64,000 bases of DNA from Ianthella basta (Eukaryota; Porifera; Demospongiae; Verongiida; Ianthellidae): assembly GCA_964019415.1 (NCBI GenBank), contig OZ025886.1:4118201-4182200 (forward strand). Direction: 5' to 3'. The notes under the pieces were generated by a model. That model was not told where the DNA came from. It saw only the letters and a list, made by a program, of their open reading frames with translations, and did no database searches. The translations under genes and the position numbers were made by a program. Positions within the stretch are counted from its first letter, which is position 1. The number at the start of each line of letters is the position of its first letter. Positions 27,718-40,344 of the stretch are shown here, piece by piece.

Positions 27718-28794
27718 ATGATCATGCCTTCCACTACTATAGTCAGCATTGCCCTGATGGTGATTCTGTTGGTGACTGCTGCCTCTGCTAACCAGTCTCT
27801 GAGAAGGGCCAAGCGACAGGGAGAGGATCAGCCACCTCCCACTTCCACTACTTGCCCACAGCTCATACCTGGTCCACCAGGACCTCCATGAGGACTCTCC
27901 TACAGTGAGGCTACGAAGCTGAAGCAGAACATAAAGGAAGAACTGCAGGAAACCCTTACAGATTGGATGATGAACCAAGCAAAAGTACTAGGACTGTTCC
28001 AGTGCACCCCCACACTAGGCAAGGAGCCACACACACCAGCAAAGAGCTGTAGACATATCAAGGACTGTGACCCACTGGCACCATCTGGCATGTACTGGCT
28101 GCTAATGCCAAACATTGTTAAGAAGGTATTTTGTGACCTGGAGACCTATCACTGCGGGACTACTGGGTGGGCAAGAGTTGCATACATTAACATGACCCAT
28201 CCACGAGCTGTCTGCCCTGTGCCAATGAGGCAGATTAACTCACCACGGAAACTCTGTGGACGCTCAAACGGTGGAGGTGGCTGTACTTCGGTCGTCTTTC
28301 CCACATACAGTTTTCCATACAAGCATGTTTGTGGACAGGCAAGGGGCTACCAGTACTACTCCACTGATGCCTTCAAGACTTCTACAAATGACATCAACTC
28401 TTACTATGTTGATGGTGTCTCCATCACATATGGGCACCCTCGTCACCATCTCTGGACTTATGCTAGTGGGGTCACTGATGACTACAGTAATGGCGCCTGG
28501 AACTGTCCCTGTGCTAAGTACCCTGGTGTTAATCCCCCTGCATTTGTTCATATGGACTATTACTGCGAGTCAGGATTCACTGGCTATTGGAAGAACAACA
28601 GGCGAATAGCTCTTGAAGACCCTCTGTGGGACGGTGATGGATGTGGTCCAGGCAACACCTGCTGTGCACAGGCTGGGATGCCATGGTTCTGTAGGGCCCT
28701 CCCACAGGAAGTGAGTGAGGACATTGAGGTGCGCATTTGTGGTGATGATGATCATGCTGCTGAAGATACCTATCTGGAGATCCTTGAGATATAA
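27718..28794 (+). pseudogene. Class B ficolin-like gene with one nonsense codon (gene 4)
   Basis: A class B copy read from the ATG at 27718: leader (IALMVILLVTAASA), basic cleavage-like site RRAKRQ, Pro/Thr linker, then GPPGPP interrupted by a TGA at 27889-27891 where other copies have a glycine codon GGA. After the stop the same frame stays open to 28794 through the whole stalk and Cys-rich domain, with all the usual motifs. Loop 2 is the divergent SNGAW, and the domain has VHMDYY in place of VGLDYY. The tail is shortened (YLEILEI, lacking the final FVQ). A single substitution therefore breaks an otherwise full gene. It could be a recent pseudogene, a null allele or a sequencing error. It lies on the plus strand, like gene 1. 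Confidence 0.85.
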
Positions 28795-29289
28795 GTGAGA
28801 GGCCTGGACTATACAGTACGTATGTGCTGATGACTAGAAATGACACTGCGTAAGAGTTAACACTTAGTACACTTTAGCAATCAAGTATAGTACAACCATA
28901 TGTGGTTATCTAGGCTTAGTGTTTGATATCGATTGTAATCAATGAGAGGCCCAAACTCTGTTCATGACAAGAAACAGTGTTGCATAAGAGTTGAAACTAA
29001 TTATCTTTAGGAATACATGCAGTAGTGAGGAGCTTGTAAGGTTGTCAGAAATAGTTTCATTTAGTCTGCGTTTGGTAAGGCATTTCTAAAGGCTGTTTTG
29101 CACTTCGCACATTGTATCATGAACCATGTGGTAAATAATCTGGGCATGGTTTTGCACATAAAATGCACATTCCATATGCAGTACTGTGCATAACAATTAA
29201 CCATGTGGTATACAATATCAAGTTGCGAGTCCACTCCACATGTGTAGCTTAACAGTATACCATGCTTCATTCATTCTGTTTCAAGAAGA
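28795..29289. other. Gene 4 3' flank, no gene
   Basis: AT-rich spacer. Its first part resembles the 3' flanks of the class B genes at 49683 and of the gene at 54188 (GTACGTATGTGCTGATGACT region, inverted there). No supported reading frame. Confidence 0.5.
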
Positions 29290-29395
29290 GTGTCTGGCTG
29301 TTTGGTAGCCTTCATGTGTGACAACAGAGGCTGTTCCCACCATGAGGGCCACTAGGAGCAGCAGCTTGGCTTAGAATCCCATTCTATTCTTCATT
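29290..29395 (-). pseudogene. Class A leader-peptide relic with intact promoter flank (relic 3)
   Basis: The leader region (KLLLLVALMVGTA-like codons) and the complete upstream flank are present, including the TATA-like element at 29450-29461. The body of the gene is missing and the start region carries substitutions. Confidence 0.75.
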
Positions 29396-30849
29396 CACTG
29401 AAAAACACACAGCTATGGGCAGACTGAGACCTTTGTGAGTTGACCCATGCCCTTATTTGTACATGTGCAAGAGTGACCAGTGCCTGTGACCTCCCACAAG
29501 TTGAAGAGGAGTGAAGCATGGTTGTGTTATGGGGGTATGAAAGTTATTTATTGTTGACTCTGTTTCCATGGCAATATGATTATACTTGAAGCCTGTTTGC
29601 ATTAGATAGCATGCACTGTAATTGTATGAATCTCATTACTTTGTCTCACAGGCCACTCTGATCTGTGGTATAGCTAATCTGGCATGTGGGTGTCAAATCA
29701 GACAGGGTGAATGCATGAGTGTACATCTAGAACTGTGCATGCAAAATTATATGTACAGACAATACATTCAGTTCATTCAGTTCAGACCATATAAATGCAC
29801 ACTCCATAATAATTATGCAGTACTGTGACAATTATAACCATGCAGTATACAGTATCAGGCTACAAGTCCACTCCACAATCATAACTTTAAAGTACATCAT
29901 TCTGTTTCAAGAATGAGGTGGAGAAATATTTGTATGGCAAGCACATTTCTTGAAGCTGATGTGATAATCTATAAACTGCTGTTGTTTGAAGCTAATCACA
30001 CTTTTGTCTCTTGATGTAATCATAACAAGTGTAGCATGTACACATGTTTAGCTAGTGGTAATTGCACTGTAAATTTGAAAACTAATCCACAAGTTGCAGA
30101 AGAGCTAGGGCAGCATTGTGATCTTACATGGTAATGAATGTCATTAAGCCTGTCAGTACCTGCACCTGTTGCTGGTACCTGTACATGTACAGTACACGTG
30201 TGCGTGCCTTCCACTACTATACTACAGTATACGTGTGAGTACATGTGTATTATGGTATGTGTGTACAAGTGGAGATCATATACTGTATAATATGCATGTG
30301 CACAATGTCTGCCATGTTTGCAGGGCACCGGTATTTTTGCTGTCACAGCTTACATATATTTCATGAACTTGTGTATGCATCCAATGTTGGTATATAGAGG
30401 TTGACAAGGCCACATTAAGGTGTGGCCCATTCAATGGAACATGCATCGGTATACATGTACATATGTGATTGCCTTTGATTCCCACCACTGTGTTGAGAAG
30501 CACCATACCTGCTACACCTTATTGTGTGCATCTGTTCACAGCTTGTGTAGCTCATACCCAACTCCTGGAGGTACGCATAATACATTACATACTACATAGT
30601 TCTAGAATAACACAGCTAGTTCTTAACAGCAGGGTATCCCCTTATATCATATATTACAGCTTAGTACAATGAAGACTTCTCGTTGGACAAGAGCTCTCAA
30701 GGAACTCCAGAGTTGCATTTTCCAATAGCTCATTACGCACACACACACACAACATGCACTAATGTACAGTATATCAAAGTGTCTTTCACACAATCACTCC
30801 CACTTGATCCTACACTGAATAGTTGATCTGTTCAACATGCTCGTATTAC
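29396..30849. repeat. Segment duplication copy 1, left part
   Basis: Class A upstream flank and downstream spacer, including AGGGCACCGGTATTTTTGCT near 30325. It is repeated at about 55350-56640 and 59280-60600. No supported reading frame. Confidence 0.8.
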
Positions 30850-31590
30850 TCAGGAATACACTTGTCCAATATATACTAACGGTAAGCCTGTTGTGTTGCT
30901 GAGGTGCGCTGTTCCAAGTGCTGCAGTGGTGTTAAGTTTCAGCCAGTAGTAGCTGGATTGGGAAGAAGGGTCACAGTGGAAGATTTCCTTCCAAGACCTG
31001 GCTGGTTTGTAGGAGATCAATCCCAGTGAGCGAGGGAAGGGTGGTTCTTCTGTTTTGAGCCTAGCGACTTGTTGGTGAATATTCCCCAATGCATGCGCCA
31101 ATCAAGTCATCATTCAGCTTCTGTAGACACTTGCTCGATCAGTGGAATTGGTGTTCTCGTTTAGTTTATCAGTCATTGTTCTTCATGCACTCCTTGAGAC
31201 TGGTGCTGATATCCTGGGCTCCCTTTACAAGGCTGACCTCAGAGTAGGAGCAGGTCCCTGGAGGGCCAGGTGGACCCTGCAGTACCTGACAAGTGTTTCC
31301 AGTGAATGATTGATTTGTCTGAGTAGTTGTCTGAGTGTCTGGCTGTTTGGTAGTCTTTAGTGTTACTGCAGAGGACTATTCCCACCATGAGGGCCACTAT
31401 CCTTGTATTTCATTTATCAAACAGAAGGACCTTACTGTAAAGTCATATACATGTGGAATAGACTCTCAAACTAGAATACTGTACTACTGAATGCTCTGTT
31501 TGGTAGCCTTTTGTGCTACTGCAGAGGTTGTTCCCACCATGAGGGCCACTAGGAAGAGCAGCAGCTTGGCTGTGGTCCACATTCTATCCT
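30850..31590 (-). pseudogene. Class A relic lacking the fibrinogen-related domain (relic 4)
   Basis: On the minus strand there is a leader (about 31590-31500), a second partial leader with linker (about 31400-31300), the GPPGPPGTCSYSEVS segment (about 31270-31220), a broken stalk, and a long-stalk end (LGNIHQQVARLKTEEPPFPRSLG) reaching YYWLKLNTT. Sequence then diverges and the Cys-rich domain is absent. Frames are shifted and contain stops. Its near copy is at 60735-61475. Confidence 0.8.
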
Positions 31591-31836
31591 TCACTGAAGA
31601 GCACACAGATACAGGAATACTGAGTCTTTGTGAATTGCCTTGAACCCTTATATGGCAAGGGATCCCCTTCTGGCTTGACCCTATCTATATACTAGTTGTT
31701 TATTATTATAGTATAATATATGTGCACAAAATAATGCAATTATGTAGTACTGTGTGTACGTATACATAACTTATACTTTTATACATACTGTGGACTAACA
31801 TCTGCTGTGCTGATGCATAAGGAAGCCCTGGTGGTA

Positions 31837-31858
31837 GTGTGTGTGTGTGTGTATAGTG

Positions 31859-31949
<91 letters not shown>

Positions 31950-32000
31950 CACACACACACACACACGCACACACACACGCACACACAAACACACACACTG
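31837..32000. repeat. (TG)n-(CA)n compound microsatellite
   Basis: A short TG tract, GTATAGTGCATAC, then about 140 bp of CA. The two halves are complementary and can fold. Confidence 0.95.
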
Positions 32001-33051
32001 GGCAGACTAATAAGGAGCTGACATGTCTGGCATTGTGATGCTGTTTAGGTGTAAGTGATCTGCATGGGTCACCCTGCAGGGGAGGCTCCAAGACAGTGCT
32101 TTGAATGGTCGTAGTTATGTATTAATTTTAATTAATGAGTATATAAGTTTGAGGGTTTGTGTACTGGTGAGGGCCGGGTGTACTGTATATGAAGGGAGAG
32201 AGGAACAGGGAGAGGGCAATAGAGGAGACGATATTTCAATCGTCAGGTAGACAATTGCTTAAATGCAACAGAATGAAGGTGACCAATGTATCCCCTTCTG
32301 TCACTGCTGCTTGCATCTGGCTATTTGGTCAATGTGCCAGTCATTCCCATGAGAGCTGGCTGAAGTGAAGGAAGCATGCATGATTTCAACAAACGTCCAC
32401 CCTCTGCTGTTCACAATTTTGCATAGTTATGTATTCAAGATAGCCTGGGGCCATGCACTCTTTGGTTGGCAAGGTGTGCAGCTTATAAGACAGTTTATGT
32501 TTTGCTGAAATTACTGTATTATATTACCATCAATTATTGCACGTATAGTTGATTGTACATGTGCATTATATGCTTGTGTATGCACACATGCAGTGGGTAA
32601 CTAAAACGATTGAGCTGACATGACTAGCATTGTAAAGTTAACTAGCTGTGCGTTTGTCACCCTGGCCGGGCTAGCCCCAAGAATCATGTGTGCACATAAA
32701 TGAATGATGCCTATAATAATTATACATTGTTGGTGGAAGTGATTGGTGAGTCATTAAGAGGATAGGGGCCTTGTGACAGTGACAGAGGAATCACTAATCA
32801 TATGCATGCAGTCAACTCTTATATGCATGGGCAAATGATATGTTATATATATAGCCAGCAGCCTTGGGTCACAGCTGCCTGGTTAGTGTGTGTGTAGTTG
32901 ATGCACCATTGACAGATTGCTTTTCCCATGAGTTATGTTGGAAATGAAACCTTTCACACATTAACTGTATCTTCAGCTGTTCCAATTTTTGGATATTTGT
33001 ACATTAAAAGAATTATTTTGTAACATTGAAAGCATGCAAGTTGTGTTTGTA

Positions 33052-33123
<72 letters not shown>

Positions 33124-34160
33124 CCACCAGGCCCTTTGGTTGGCAAGGTGTGCAGCTAATAAGGCAGTTTATGTTAATATGCTGAAATTACTGTATTGTA
33201 TATTACCATCAATTATTGCACGTATAGTTGATTGTACATGTGCATTATATGCTTGTGTATGCACACATGCAGTGGGTAACTAAAACGATTGAGCTGACAT
33301 GACTAGCATTGTAAAGTTAACTAGCTGTGCATTTGTCACCCTGGCCAGCTAGCCCCAAGAATCATGTGTGCACATAAATGAATGATGCCTATAATACTTA
33401 TACATTGTTGGTGGAAGTGAATGGTGAGTCATTAAGAAGAGAGGGACCTTGTGATAGTGACAGAGGAATCACTAATCATGCAGTCAACTCCTACAGTATA
33501 CGTGAGCAAATTATCATGAGCCAGCAGCCTTGGGTCACAGCTGCCTGGTTAGTGTGTGTGTAGTTGATGTACCATTGACAGATTGCCCTTCCCATGAGTT
33601 ATGTTGGAAATGAAACCTTTCACACATTAACTGCATCTTCAGCTGTTCCAATGTCTGCATATTTGTACATTAAAAGAATTATTTTGTAACATTGAAAGCA
33701 TGCAAGTTGTGTTTGTAATGCATGAACCCACTACAAGGACTGTATGGCTACTTTGTAGTCCATCGCTATGACAACAGGATATAACACTGTAACTAAGTGA
33801 ACAACCACGCACTCACAGAAGTGCCAGATAGTACGTATGTGTATACATATACGCGCAAATCTCAAACTGCGCAAACCTCCAAATATACATGATGCATGCA
33901 TGTGTGCCGTGTATGTGTGTATGTGTGTATGTGTGCATGTGTGCTTTGCACCCTCATGTAATGAATTAGTGAATGCACTCACAGCCCTGTGATAACTAGT
34001 ACATATAGATGTACTCTCCAATCAGAAACAGCGTAAATATACAGTTCTACATGCTATCTATGAACACAGTAGTAAAGGATATGTGCTATGCCGTTGGGCT
34101 ATTTACTGGTGTGACTTCATATCTATGTTGTATACTATTTCTGTACTGCTGTGTGCATGT
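32001..34160. repeat. Segment duplication copy 1, right part, with internal tandem duplication
   Basis: Repeated at about 56675-58100 and 61840-63297. Unlike those, it contains an internal direct duplication: 32461-33053 and 33135-33727 (period about 674 bp), with a (CA)n tract at 33054-33121 at the joint. No gene seen. Confidence 0.8.
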
Positions 34161-35322
34161 TCACTGGATGTACACCTCCACTAGCTCAATGTAAACCTCT
34201 TCATCACCAAGACTTTGATCAGCACAAATGTGCACCTCAACATCCTCACTCACTTCCTGTGGGAGGGTCCTACAGAACAATGGCATCCCAGCCTGTGCAC
34301 AGCAGGTGTTGCCTGGACCACATCCATCACCGTCCCACAGAGGGTCTTCAAGGGCTATTCTTTCCTGCCAACGACTGGTGAATCCTGACTCGCAATAGTA
34401 GTCCAGTCCAACAAAGGCAGGAGGTGCGGTACCAGGGTACTTAGCACAGGACAGTTGTAGACACCAGCACCATGATTACAGCAACCACCATAATTGTAGT
34501 TATCAGAGATTCCAGAAGCATATGTTCAGAGATGGTGACGTGGTCTCCCATATGTGATGGAGACACCATCAACATAGGGGGAGTTGATGTTATTTGTAGT
34601 AATCCAGAAGCCATCAGTGGTGTAGTACTGGTATCCCCTTGCCTGTCCACAGACCTTGCTGTAGTGGATGCCATCAACAGGGTATGTAACACGGGAACAT
34701 CCTGGAGCTGTGAGTCATGGAGCTGTACGTTGTCCACACAGCTTGGCAGGTGTGTTGATCTGTCGAAGTGAGGTGGGACAGCTAGCTCCTGGTTCACTCA
34801 TGTTGAAGTACACCACCCTCATCCACCCTCCCTTGATGTTGCAGTGGGTGGTTTCCATGTCGCAGAAGACCTCCCGGCACTCAGTGGTGTCACTCTTCAG
34901 CCAGTAGTAGTCGGATGGAGAAGAAGGGTTGCAATGGAAGATCTCCCTGCAGGACTTGGCTGGTTTGTAGGAAGACCACCCCAGTGAGCGAGGGCAGGGC
35001 AGTTCTTCTGCATGCACTGATTCATCACCTGTTCAATTCTCTCCAGTGCACCAGTCAATTCATCAGTCAGATTCTTCACACTGTCCTTGAGACTTGTGTT
35101 GATGTCCTTGACTCCCTTTACAAGGCTGACCTCAGTGTAGGAGCAGGTCCCTGGAGGGCCAGGTGGACCCTGCACTACTTGACAAGTGTTTCCAGTGATT
35201 GGCTGGTTGGTTGTCTGAGTAGTTGTCCGAGTGTCTGGCTGTTTGGTAATCTTCTGTGCTACTGCAGAGGCTGTTCCCACCACGAGGGCCACTAGGAGCA
35301 GCAGCTTGACTTTGAACCCCAT
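34161..35322 (-). pseudogene. Class A ficolin-like pseudogene with several lesions (gene 6)
   Basis: From the ATG at 35322 the leader, linker, GPPGPPGTC and stalk are readable. Visible lesions are: a frameshift at the end of the stalk near 35015-35035; a 15-bp in-frame duplication that brings in a TGA near 34710; a Trp codon changed to TGA near 34530 (HL*TYAS); and one base missing near 34449, where other copies have CACAGGGACAG. The Met of GMPWFC region reads GMPLFC. The tail is the DQSLGDEEVYIELVEVYIQ type, shared with the genes at 36201 and 58108. It is clearly dead. Confidence 0.88.
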
Positions 35323-36200
35323 TCTAATTGATTCACTGAAGAGTGTATGGCTACAAACAGACTGAAACCTTCGAGAACTGACCCATGCTCCATTTGGTAA
35401 AGAAACCCCAACTGCCTTGACCCCACCCACTAGTTGCTGAGGTGTACACAAAATAATGCAATCATGTAATAGCTAACATGCACTTATAAGGTGGACTGAC
35501 ATCTGCTGTCCTGGGGGTGCCTCTGATTAGGAAGTCATTGCATGGTGGTGGTAGTGTGCATGTGTTTGCGGGTGCCTGCATGCGCATGCACACACACATA
35601 CACACACACACATTCTGGATAGAATAACATGAGCTGCTGGCATATTATTATGAAGTTGTCTGATGTTGTCTAGGTGTGAGTGATGTACATTTGTCACACT
35701 GCACAGGAGGCTCCAGGACAGTACCTTAATTGGTTGTAGGTATGCATAGATGAGTGTATATGTTTGAAGGTTGGTGTAGGGCCCAGTCATCTGCTCAGAA
35801 TATATGGTATAGCATCTCTGCATATGCATACAGCTTCACTAGCTATTGTTACCTGTGGCTACACTCATGACACAAACACCCATGCACTCACAGAAGTGCC
35901 AGATAGTATGTATACATGATGCATGCATGTGTGCTGTGTATGTGTGTATGTGTGCATGTGTGCACACGTTCTGTGTGTGTGCTTTGCACCTTCATGTAAT
36001 AACTAGTGAATGCACTCACAGCCCTGTGATAACTAGTACATATAGATGTACTCTCCAATCAGAAACAGCGTAAATATACAGTTCTACATGCTATCTATGA
36101 ACACAGTAGTAAAGGTTAGGATATGCACTTAGCTGTTGGGCTATTTACCGGTGTATCTTTGTATTTATGTTGTACTATTTCTGTACTGCTGTGTGCATGT
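35323..36200. other. Spacer between gene 6 and gene 7
   Basis: Upstream flank of the second class A promoter type (CTTATAAGGTGGACTGACAT near 35485), found again before the genes at 40167 and 46219. A short CA/GT stretch is at about 35580-35610, followed by spacer shared with 33700-34160. No gene. Confidence 0.6.
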
Positions 36201-37274
36201 TCACTGGATATACACCTCCACTAGCTCAATGTAAACCTCTTCATCACCAAGACTTTGATCAGCACAAATGCGCACCTCAATGTCCTCACTCACTTCCTGT
36301 GGGAGGGTCCTACAGAACCATGGCATCCCAGCCTGTGCACAGCAGGTGTTGCCTGGACCACATCCATCACTGTCCCACAGTGGGTCTTCAAGGGCTATTC
36401 TTTCCTGCCACTGACCTGTAAATCCCGACTCGCAGTAGTAGTCCAGTCCAACAAAGGCAGGAGGATTGGGGCCAGGGTACTTGGCACAGGGACAATTGTA
36501 GACACCATTTTTGTAATTGTAGCCATCAGTGAGCCCAGAGACATATGTCCAGAGATGGTGACGAGGGTTCCCATATGTGATGGAGACACCATCGACATAG
36601 TAGGAGTTGATGTCACTTGTAGATGCCCGGAAGGCATCAGTGGTGTAGTACTGGTAGCCCCTTGCCTGTCCACAGACACGATTGTAAGGAAAACTGTATG
36701 TTGGAAAGACGACCGAAGTACAGCCACCTCCATCATTTGAGCGTCCACAGAGTTTCCGTGGTGAGTTAATCTGTCTCATTGGCACAGGGCAGACAGCTTA
36801 TGGATGGGTCATGTTAATGTATGCAACTCTCGTCCACCCAGTAGTGCCACAGTGATAGGTCTCCAGGTCACAGAATACCTTCTTAACAATGTTCGGCATT
36901 TGCAGCCAGTACATGCCAGATGGTGTCAGTGGGTCACAGTCCATGATGTCTCTACAGCTCTTTGCTGGTGTGTGTGGCTCCTTGCCTAGTGTGGGGGTGC
37001 ACTGGGACAGTCCTAGTGGCCTTGACTGGTTCTTTATCCACTCTATAAGGGTCTCCTGCAGTTCTTCCTTGATGTCCTGTTTCAGTTTCTTAGCCTCACT
37101 GTAAGAGAGTCCTCCAGGAGGTCCTGGTGGACCAGGTATGAGCTGTGGGCTGGTGGTGGGAGTGGGGGGAGGCTGATCCTTTGCCTGTCGCTTGGCCCTA
37201 CCCAGGGATTGGCTAGCATTGACAGCAGTCACCAACAGAATCACCATCAGGGTGGTGAAAGTGGTGAAAAGCAT
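36201..37274 (-). pseudogene. Class B ficolin-like gene with one nonsense codon (gene 7)
   Basis: Class B start MLFTTFTTLMVILLVTAV at 37274. An in-frame ATG at 37328 (MNNQAATREL) lies upstream, but the hydrophobic leader starts better at 37274. The RAKR cleavage-like site, Pro/Thr linker, GPPGPPGGLSYSEA and acidic/basic stalk follow. A TAA at 36800-36798 replaces the Gln codon of the NMTHPQAVC motif. Beyond it the same frame is open to the normal end at 36201 with every domain motif present. The tail is DQSLGDEEVYIELVEVYIQ, typical of the class A copies at 34161 and 58108, so the 3' end is mosaic. A single substitution separates this copy from a full reading frame. Confidence 0.85.
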
Positions 37275-37329
37275 GATCTTCACTCTGTCTGTATATAACA
37301 GCTCTCTTGTGGCAGCTTGGTTGTTCACT

Positions 37330-38075
37330 GGTCACTGGCACTGGTTTTCACTGATAGAAATACTTGAAATGCTTTAATTGTTTATGTGTCACTGAGGGTA
37401 GAGAGGGCATGTTTTCAGTGATTTATAGGTACAAATGCAGCAATAATAGGGGCAAGCCTGTGTGAGCCTCCTCTGGTGCAGTCTACACTTGGGGGTCAGT
37501 GGGTTACTTTTATGTCTTTATCCTTACCATGCACCACCACCACCACATAGTGCAAATTTCCATTATGTAATAATGTGCATACAGCATATGTGTCAGTGCT
37601 ACTATAGGAGCAAGACCACCAGTGCAAATTGCAGTGGGTGACCACTATAGTGCAAGTAGAGTATTTGCACTTGTTGATGGAAGGAAAACACCACCAGGGA
37701 AGTTGCAGAAGGTCAGGGGGACTGGATATCAGCATTGACCAGCACAAGTTGGAGCAGGATGCAGCACCAATGCAACTTGCACATATGCAACTGTGAATCT
37801 TGGCAGAGTTGTATAATTGTATGTATGTATGTATGCATGTATGTACGTATGTATGTATGTGTGTATGTATGTACGCATGTATGAATGTATGTATGTTGGG
37901 CCATGTTTCAGCTCCCATGTTAGATTTTAACACAATGTTCAAATTTCCTCAAACTTAATTATATGATTAGTGACTATGATCAGTTCATGAGCATCATTCA
38001 ATGCAAATGAAATAAAGCCATTGCACAACCACACTATGTTTGTTGTGTGAATACCATTGACAATGACTGCAACAT
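37330..38075. other. Spacer of the 6-kb repeat unit
   Basis: Matches 43376-44160 and, in part, 46945-47370. Includes an (ATGT)n tract at 37818-37898. No gene. Confidence 0.7.
37818..37898. repeat. (ATGT)n microsatellite
   Basis: Degenerate tetranucleotide repeat; the duplicate at 43862-43978 is longer by about 35 bp. Confidence 0.92.
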
Positions 38076-38076
38076 G

Positions 38077-38330
38077 TTATGATTTTGCAAAATGGTTCTT
38101 GCAAATTTGAAAGAAAGTTTGCTTTCTGGACAGAACTGACTTGTTCCTCACACCCTCAAGTTCTCTGAGCCATGATGCCCTCTTGGAGTGACTGTCACTC
38201 ACCCTGTCACTGCTCCCCCCACCCCTCCCCAGACAGTAATAAGCAAAGCAGTAGCCCGTCATGAAGGCATCCACCCCCGTCCGGTGTGAGTGCATTGTTA
38301 ACTCTGTTTCTATGGCAATAAAACTACTTG
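38077..38330 (-). pseudogene. TOE1-like nuclease C-terminal fragment, copy a
   Basis: An open stretch reads HRTGVDAFMTGYCFAYYCLG, then a Gly/Ser insert, then WLRELEGVRNKSVLS. This resembles the end of the CAF1/DEDDh nuclease domain of TOE1 (HxAGxDAFMTGY, followed by WLPE..NK..LSGK). The His and Asp of the last DEDDh motif are present. There is no upstream nuclease domain nearby, so it is a fragment carried within the repeat unit. Three further copies occur at 44160, 47370 and 52454. The family call rests on remembered motif similarity. Confidence 0.5.
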
Positions 38331-38369
38331 GAGCCTGATCATCTGCAGTCTGAGCAAAGAAGCTCACAA

Positions 38370-39033
38370 GTTAGAAAGAAGTGCAACACTGTACATGTGA
38401 TCTTACCTATATAAAGAGTCCTTGAACTGTTGGCATGCACCTTGTTTCACTTGCTGTTGGCTCCAGTTCGTGTACACATGTGTGCATATGCATGTGGTCG
38501 CATAAATGTGGGCTGTATAATTTATGTGTACCATCATAGTGCACTGTGTGTTTGTTATCAGAACTTACAATACATAACTACAGTATAGTGCTGTTTCATA
38601 AGCATATGTAGCATTAATTGGCAGAAGTTGAGAAGAGCACCTTTAAGGATACATGTAACTGGATAATGTACTTACAGTATGCTTGCCAAAATTCTTGTGA
38701 CTCCTGCCACTATATGCATGTGAAGCACCATCTCCACAACACCTTTGATGAGTCCGTTTGTAATTTGTGTAGCACATAGCTAGCCAACTGCTCGAGGTAC
38801 TTACGAATACATTACTGTAGCAGCTATAGTTTTTGGATACAGTAAGCTTCAGCACAACTGTGTGTGCATATTCTATATACATCTACTTCACGATAACTCT
38901 TACTTGTTCCTACAGTTGATCTGTTCAACATGCTTGTGCTACTCAAGATTTCACTTGCACAATAGTAATGGTAAGCCTATTGTGTTGCTGAGGTTCTGTT
39001 CCTAGTGTTGCATTGCTCTCTACTTGTGTACGT
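38370..39033. other. Spacer of the 6-kb repeat unit, no gene
   Basis: Matches 44420-45121 closely. No supported reading frame. Confidence 0.65.
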
Positions 39034-40167
39034 TCACTGGACATACACCTCCACTAGCTCTACATAGATCTCTTCATTTGCAGTAACTTCATCACCACAA
39101 ATGCGCACCTCAATGTCCTCGTTCACTACCTGTGGGAGAGTCCTACAGAACCATGGCATCCCAGCCTGTGCACAGCAGGTGTTGCCTGGACCGCATCCAT
39201 CACCGTCCCACAGAGGGTCTTCAAGGGCTATTCTCTGGTTGTCCTGATATCGACCGGTAATTCCTGACTCACAGTAGTAATCCAGTCCAACAAAGGCAGG
39301 AGGATTGGGGCCAGGGTACTTGGCACAGGGACAGTTACAGCAACCACCATGATTGTAGTCATCAGAGAGTCCAGCGGCATATGTCCAGAGATGGTGACGA
39401 GGGTTCCCATATGTGATGGAGACACCATCAACATAGTAGGAGTTGATATCATTTGTGGGCGACAGGAAGGCATCAGGGGAGTAGTACTGGTAGCCCCTTG
39501 CCTGTCCACAGACCTTGCTGTAGTGGATGCCATCGACAGGGTATGTAACACTGGAACATCCTGGAGCTGTGCGCCGTCCACACAACTTGGCAGGTGTGTT
39601 GATCTGTCGGAGTGAGGCAGGACAGCTAGCTCCTGGTTCACTCATGTTGAAGTACACCACCCTCATCCACCCTCCCTTGATGTTGCAGTGGGTGGTTTCC
39701 ATGTCGCAGAAGACCTCCCGGCACTCAGTGGTGTCACTCTTCAGCCAGTAGTAGCCGGATGGAGAAGAAGGGTCGCAGTGGAAGATCTCTCTGCAGGATT
39801 TGGCTGGTTTGTATGAAGTAATTCCCAGTGAGCGAGGACAGGGAGGTTCTTCTGTGTTGCATTTAATCACTGCCTGTTCAATTCTCTCCAGTGCACCAGT
39901 CAGTTCATCCGTCAGGTTCTTCACACTGTCCTTGAGACTTGTGTTGATGTCTTTCACTCCCTTTACAAGGCTGACCTCAGTGTAGGAGCAGGTCCCTGGG
40001 GGGCCAGGTGGACCCTGCAGTACCTGACAAGTGTTTCCAGTAATTGGCTGGTGGGTTGTCTGAGTAGTTGTCTGCGTGTCTGGCTGTTTGGTAGTCTTCT
40101 GTGCTACTGCAGAGGCTGTTCCCACCATGAGGGCCACTAAGAGCAGCAGCTTGGCTTTGATCCCCAT
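39034..40167 (-). CDS. Secreted ficolin-like protein, class A, short stalk (gene 8)
   Basis: Intronless, 377 aa from the ATG at 40167. The frame stays open upstream to an ATG at 40296, but the signal peptide (IKAKLLLLVALMVGTASAVAQ) fits the inner start, which all class A copies share. Thr/Gln linker, GPPGPPGTC, short stalk with the TDELTGALERIEQA helix and a Cys (IKCNTEEPPC), then a complete Cys-rich fibrinogen-related domain. Loop 1 is LSPT; loop 2 is HGGCC, which adds two cysteines next to CPC; loop 3 is RYQDNQ. Tail TANEEIYVELVEVYVQ. It is the downstream paralogue of the gene at 46219 in a tandem duplication of about 6.05 kb. Its promoter flank is the second type, with CTTATAAG about 160 bp upstream. 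Confidence 0.87.
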   Translation of the reverse strand: MGIKAKLLLLVALMVGTASAVAQKTTKQPDTQTTTQTTHQPITGNTCQVLQGPPGPPGTCSYTEVSLVKGVKDINTSLKDSVKNLTDELTGALERIEQAVIKCNTEEPPCPRSLGITSYKPAKSCREIFHCDPSSPSGYYWLKSDTTECREVFCDMETTHCNIKGGWMRVVYFNMSEPGASCPASLRQINTPAKLCGRRTAPGCSSVTYPVDGIHYSKVCGQARGYQYYSPDAFLSPTNDINSYYVDGVSITYGNPRHHLWTYAAGLSDDYNHGGCCNCPCAKYPGPNPPAFVGLDYYCESGITGRYQDNQRIALEDPLWDGDGCGPGNTCCAQAGMPWFCRTLPQVVNEDIEVRICGDEVTANEEIYVELVEVYVQ

Positions 40168-40344
40168 TCTGATATATTCACTGAAGAGAGTATGGCTACA
40201 AACAGACGGAAACCTTTGAGAACTGACCCATGCTCCATTTGGTAAAGAAACCCCAAGTGCCTTGACCCCACCCACAAGTTGCTGAGGTGTACACAAAATA
40301 ATGCAATAATGTAATAGCTAACATGCACTTATAAGGTGGACTGA

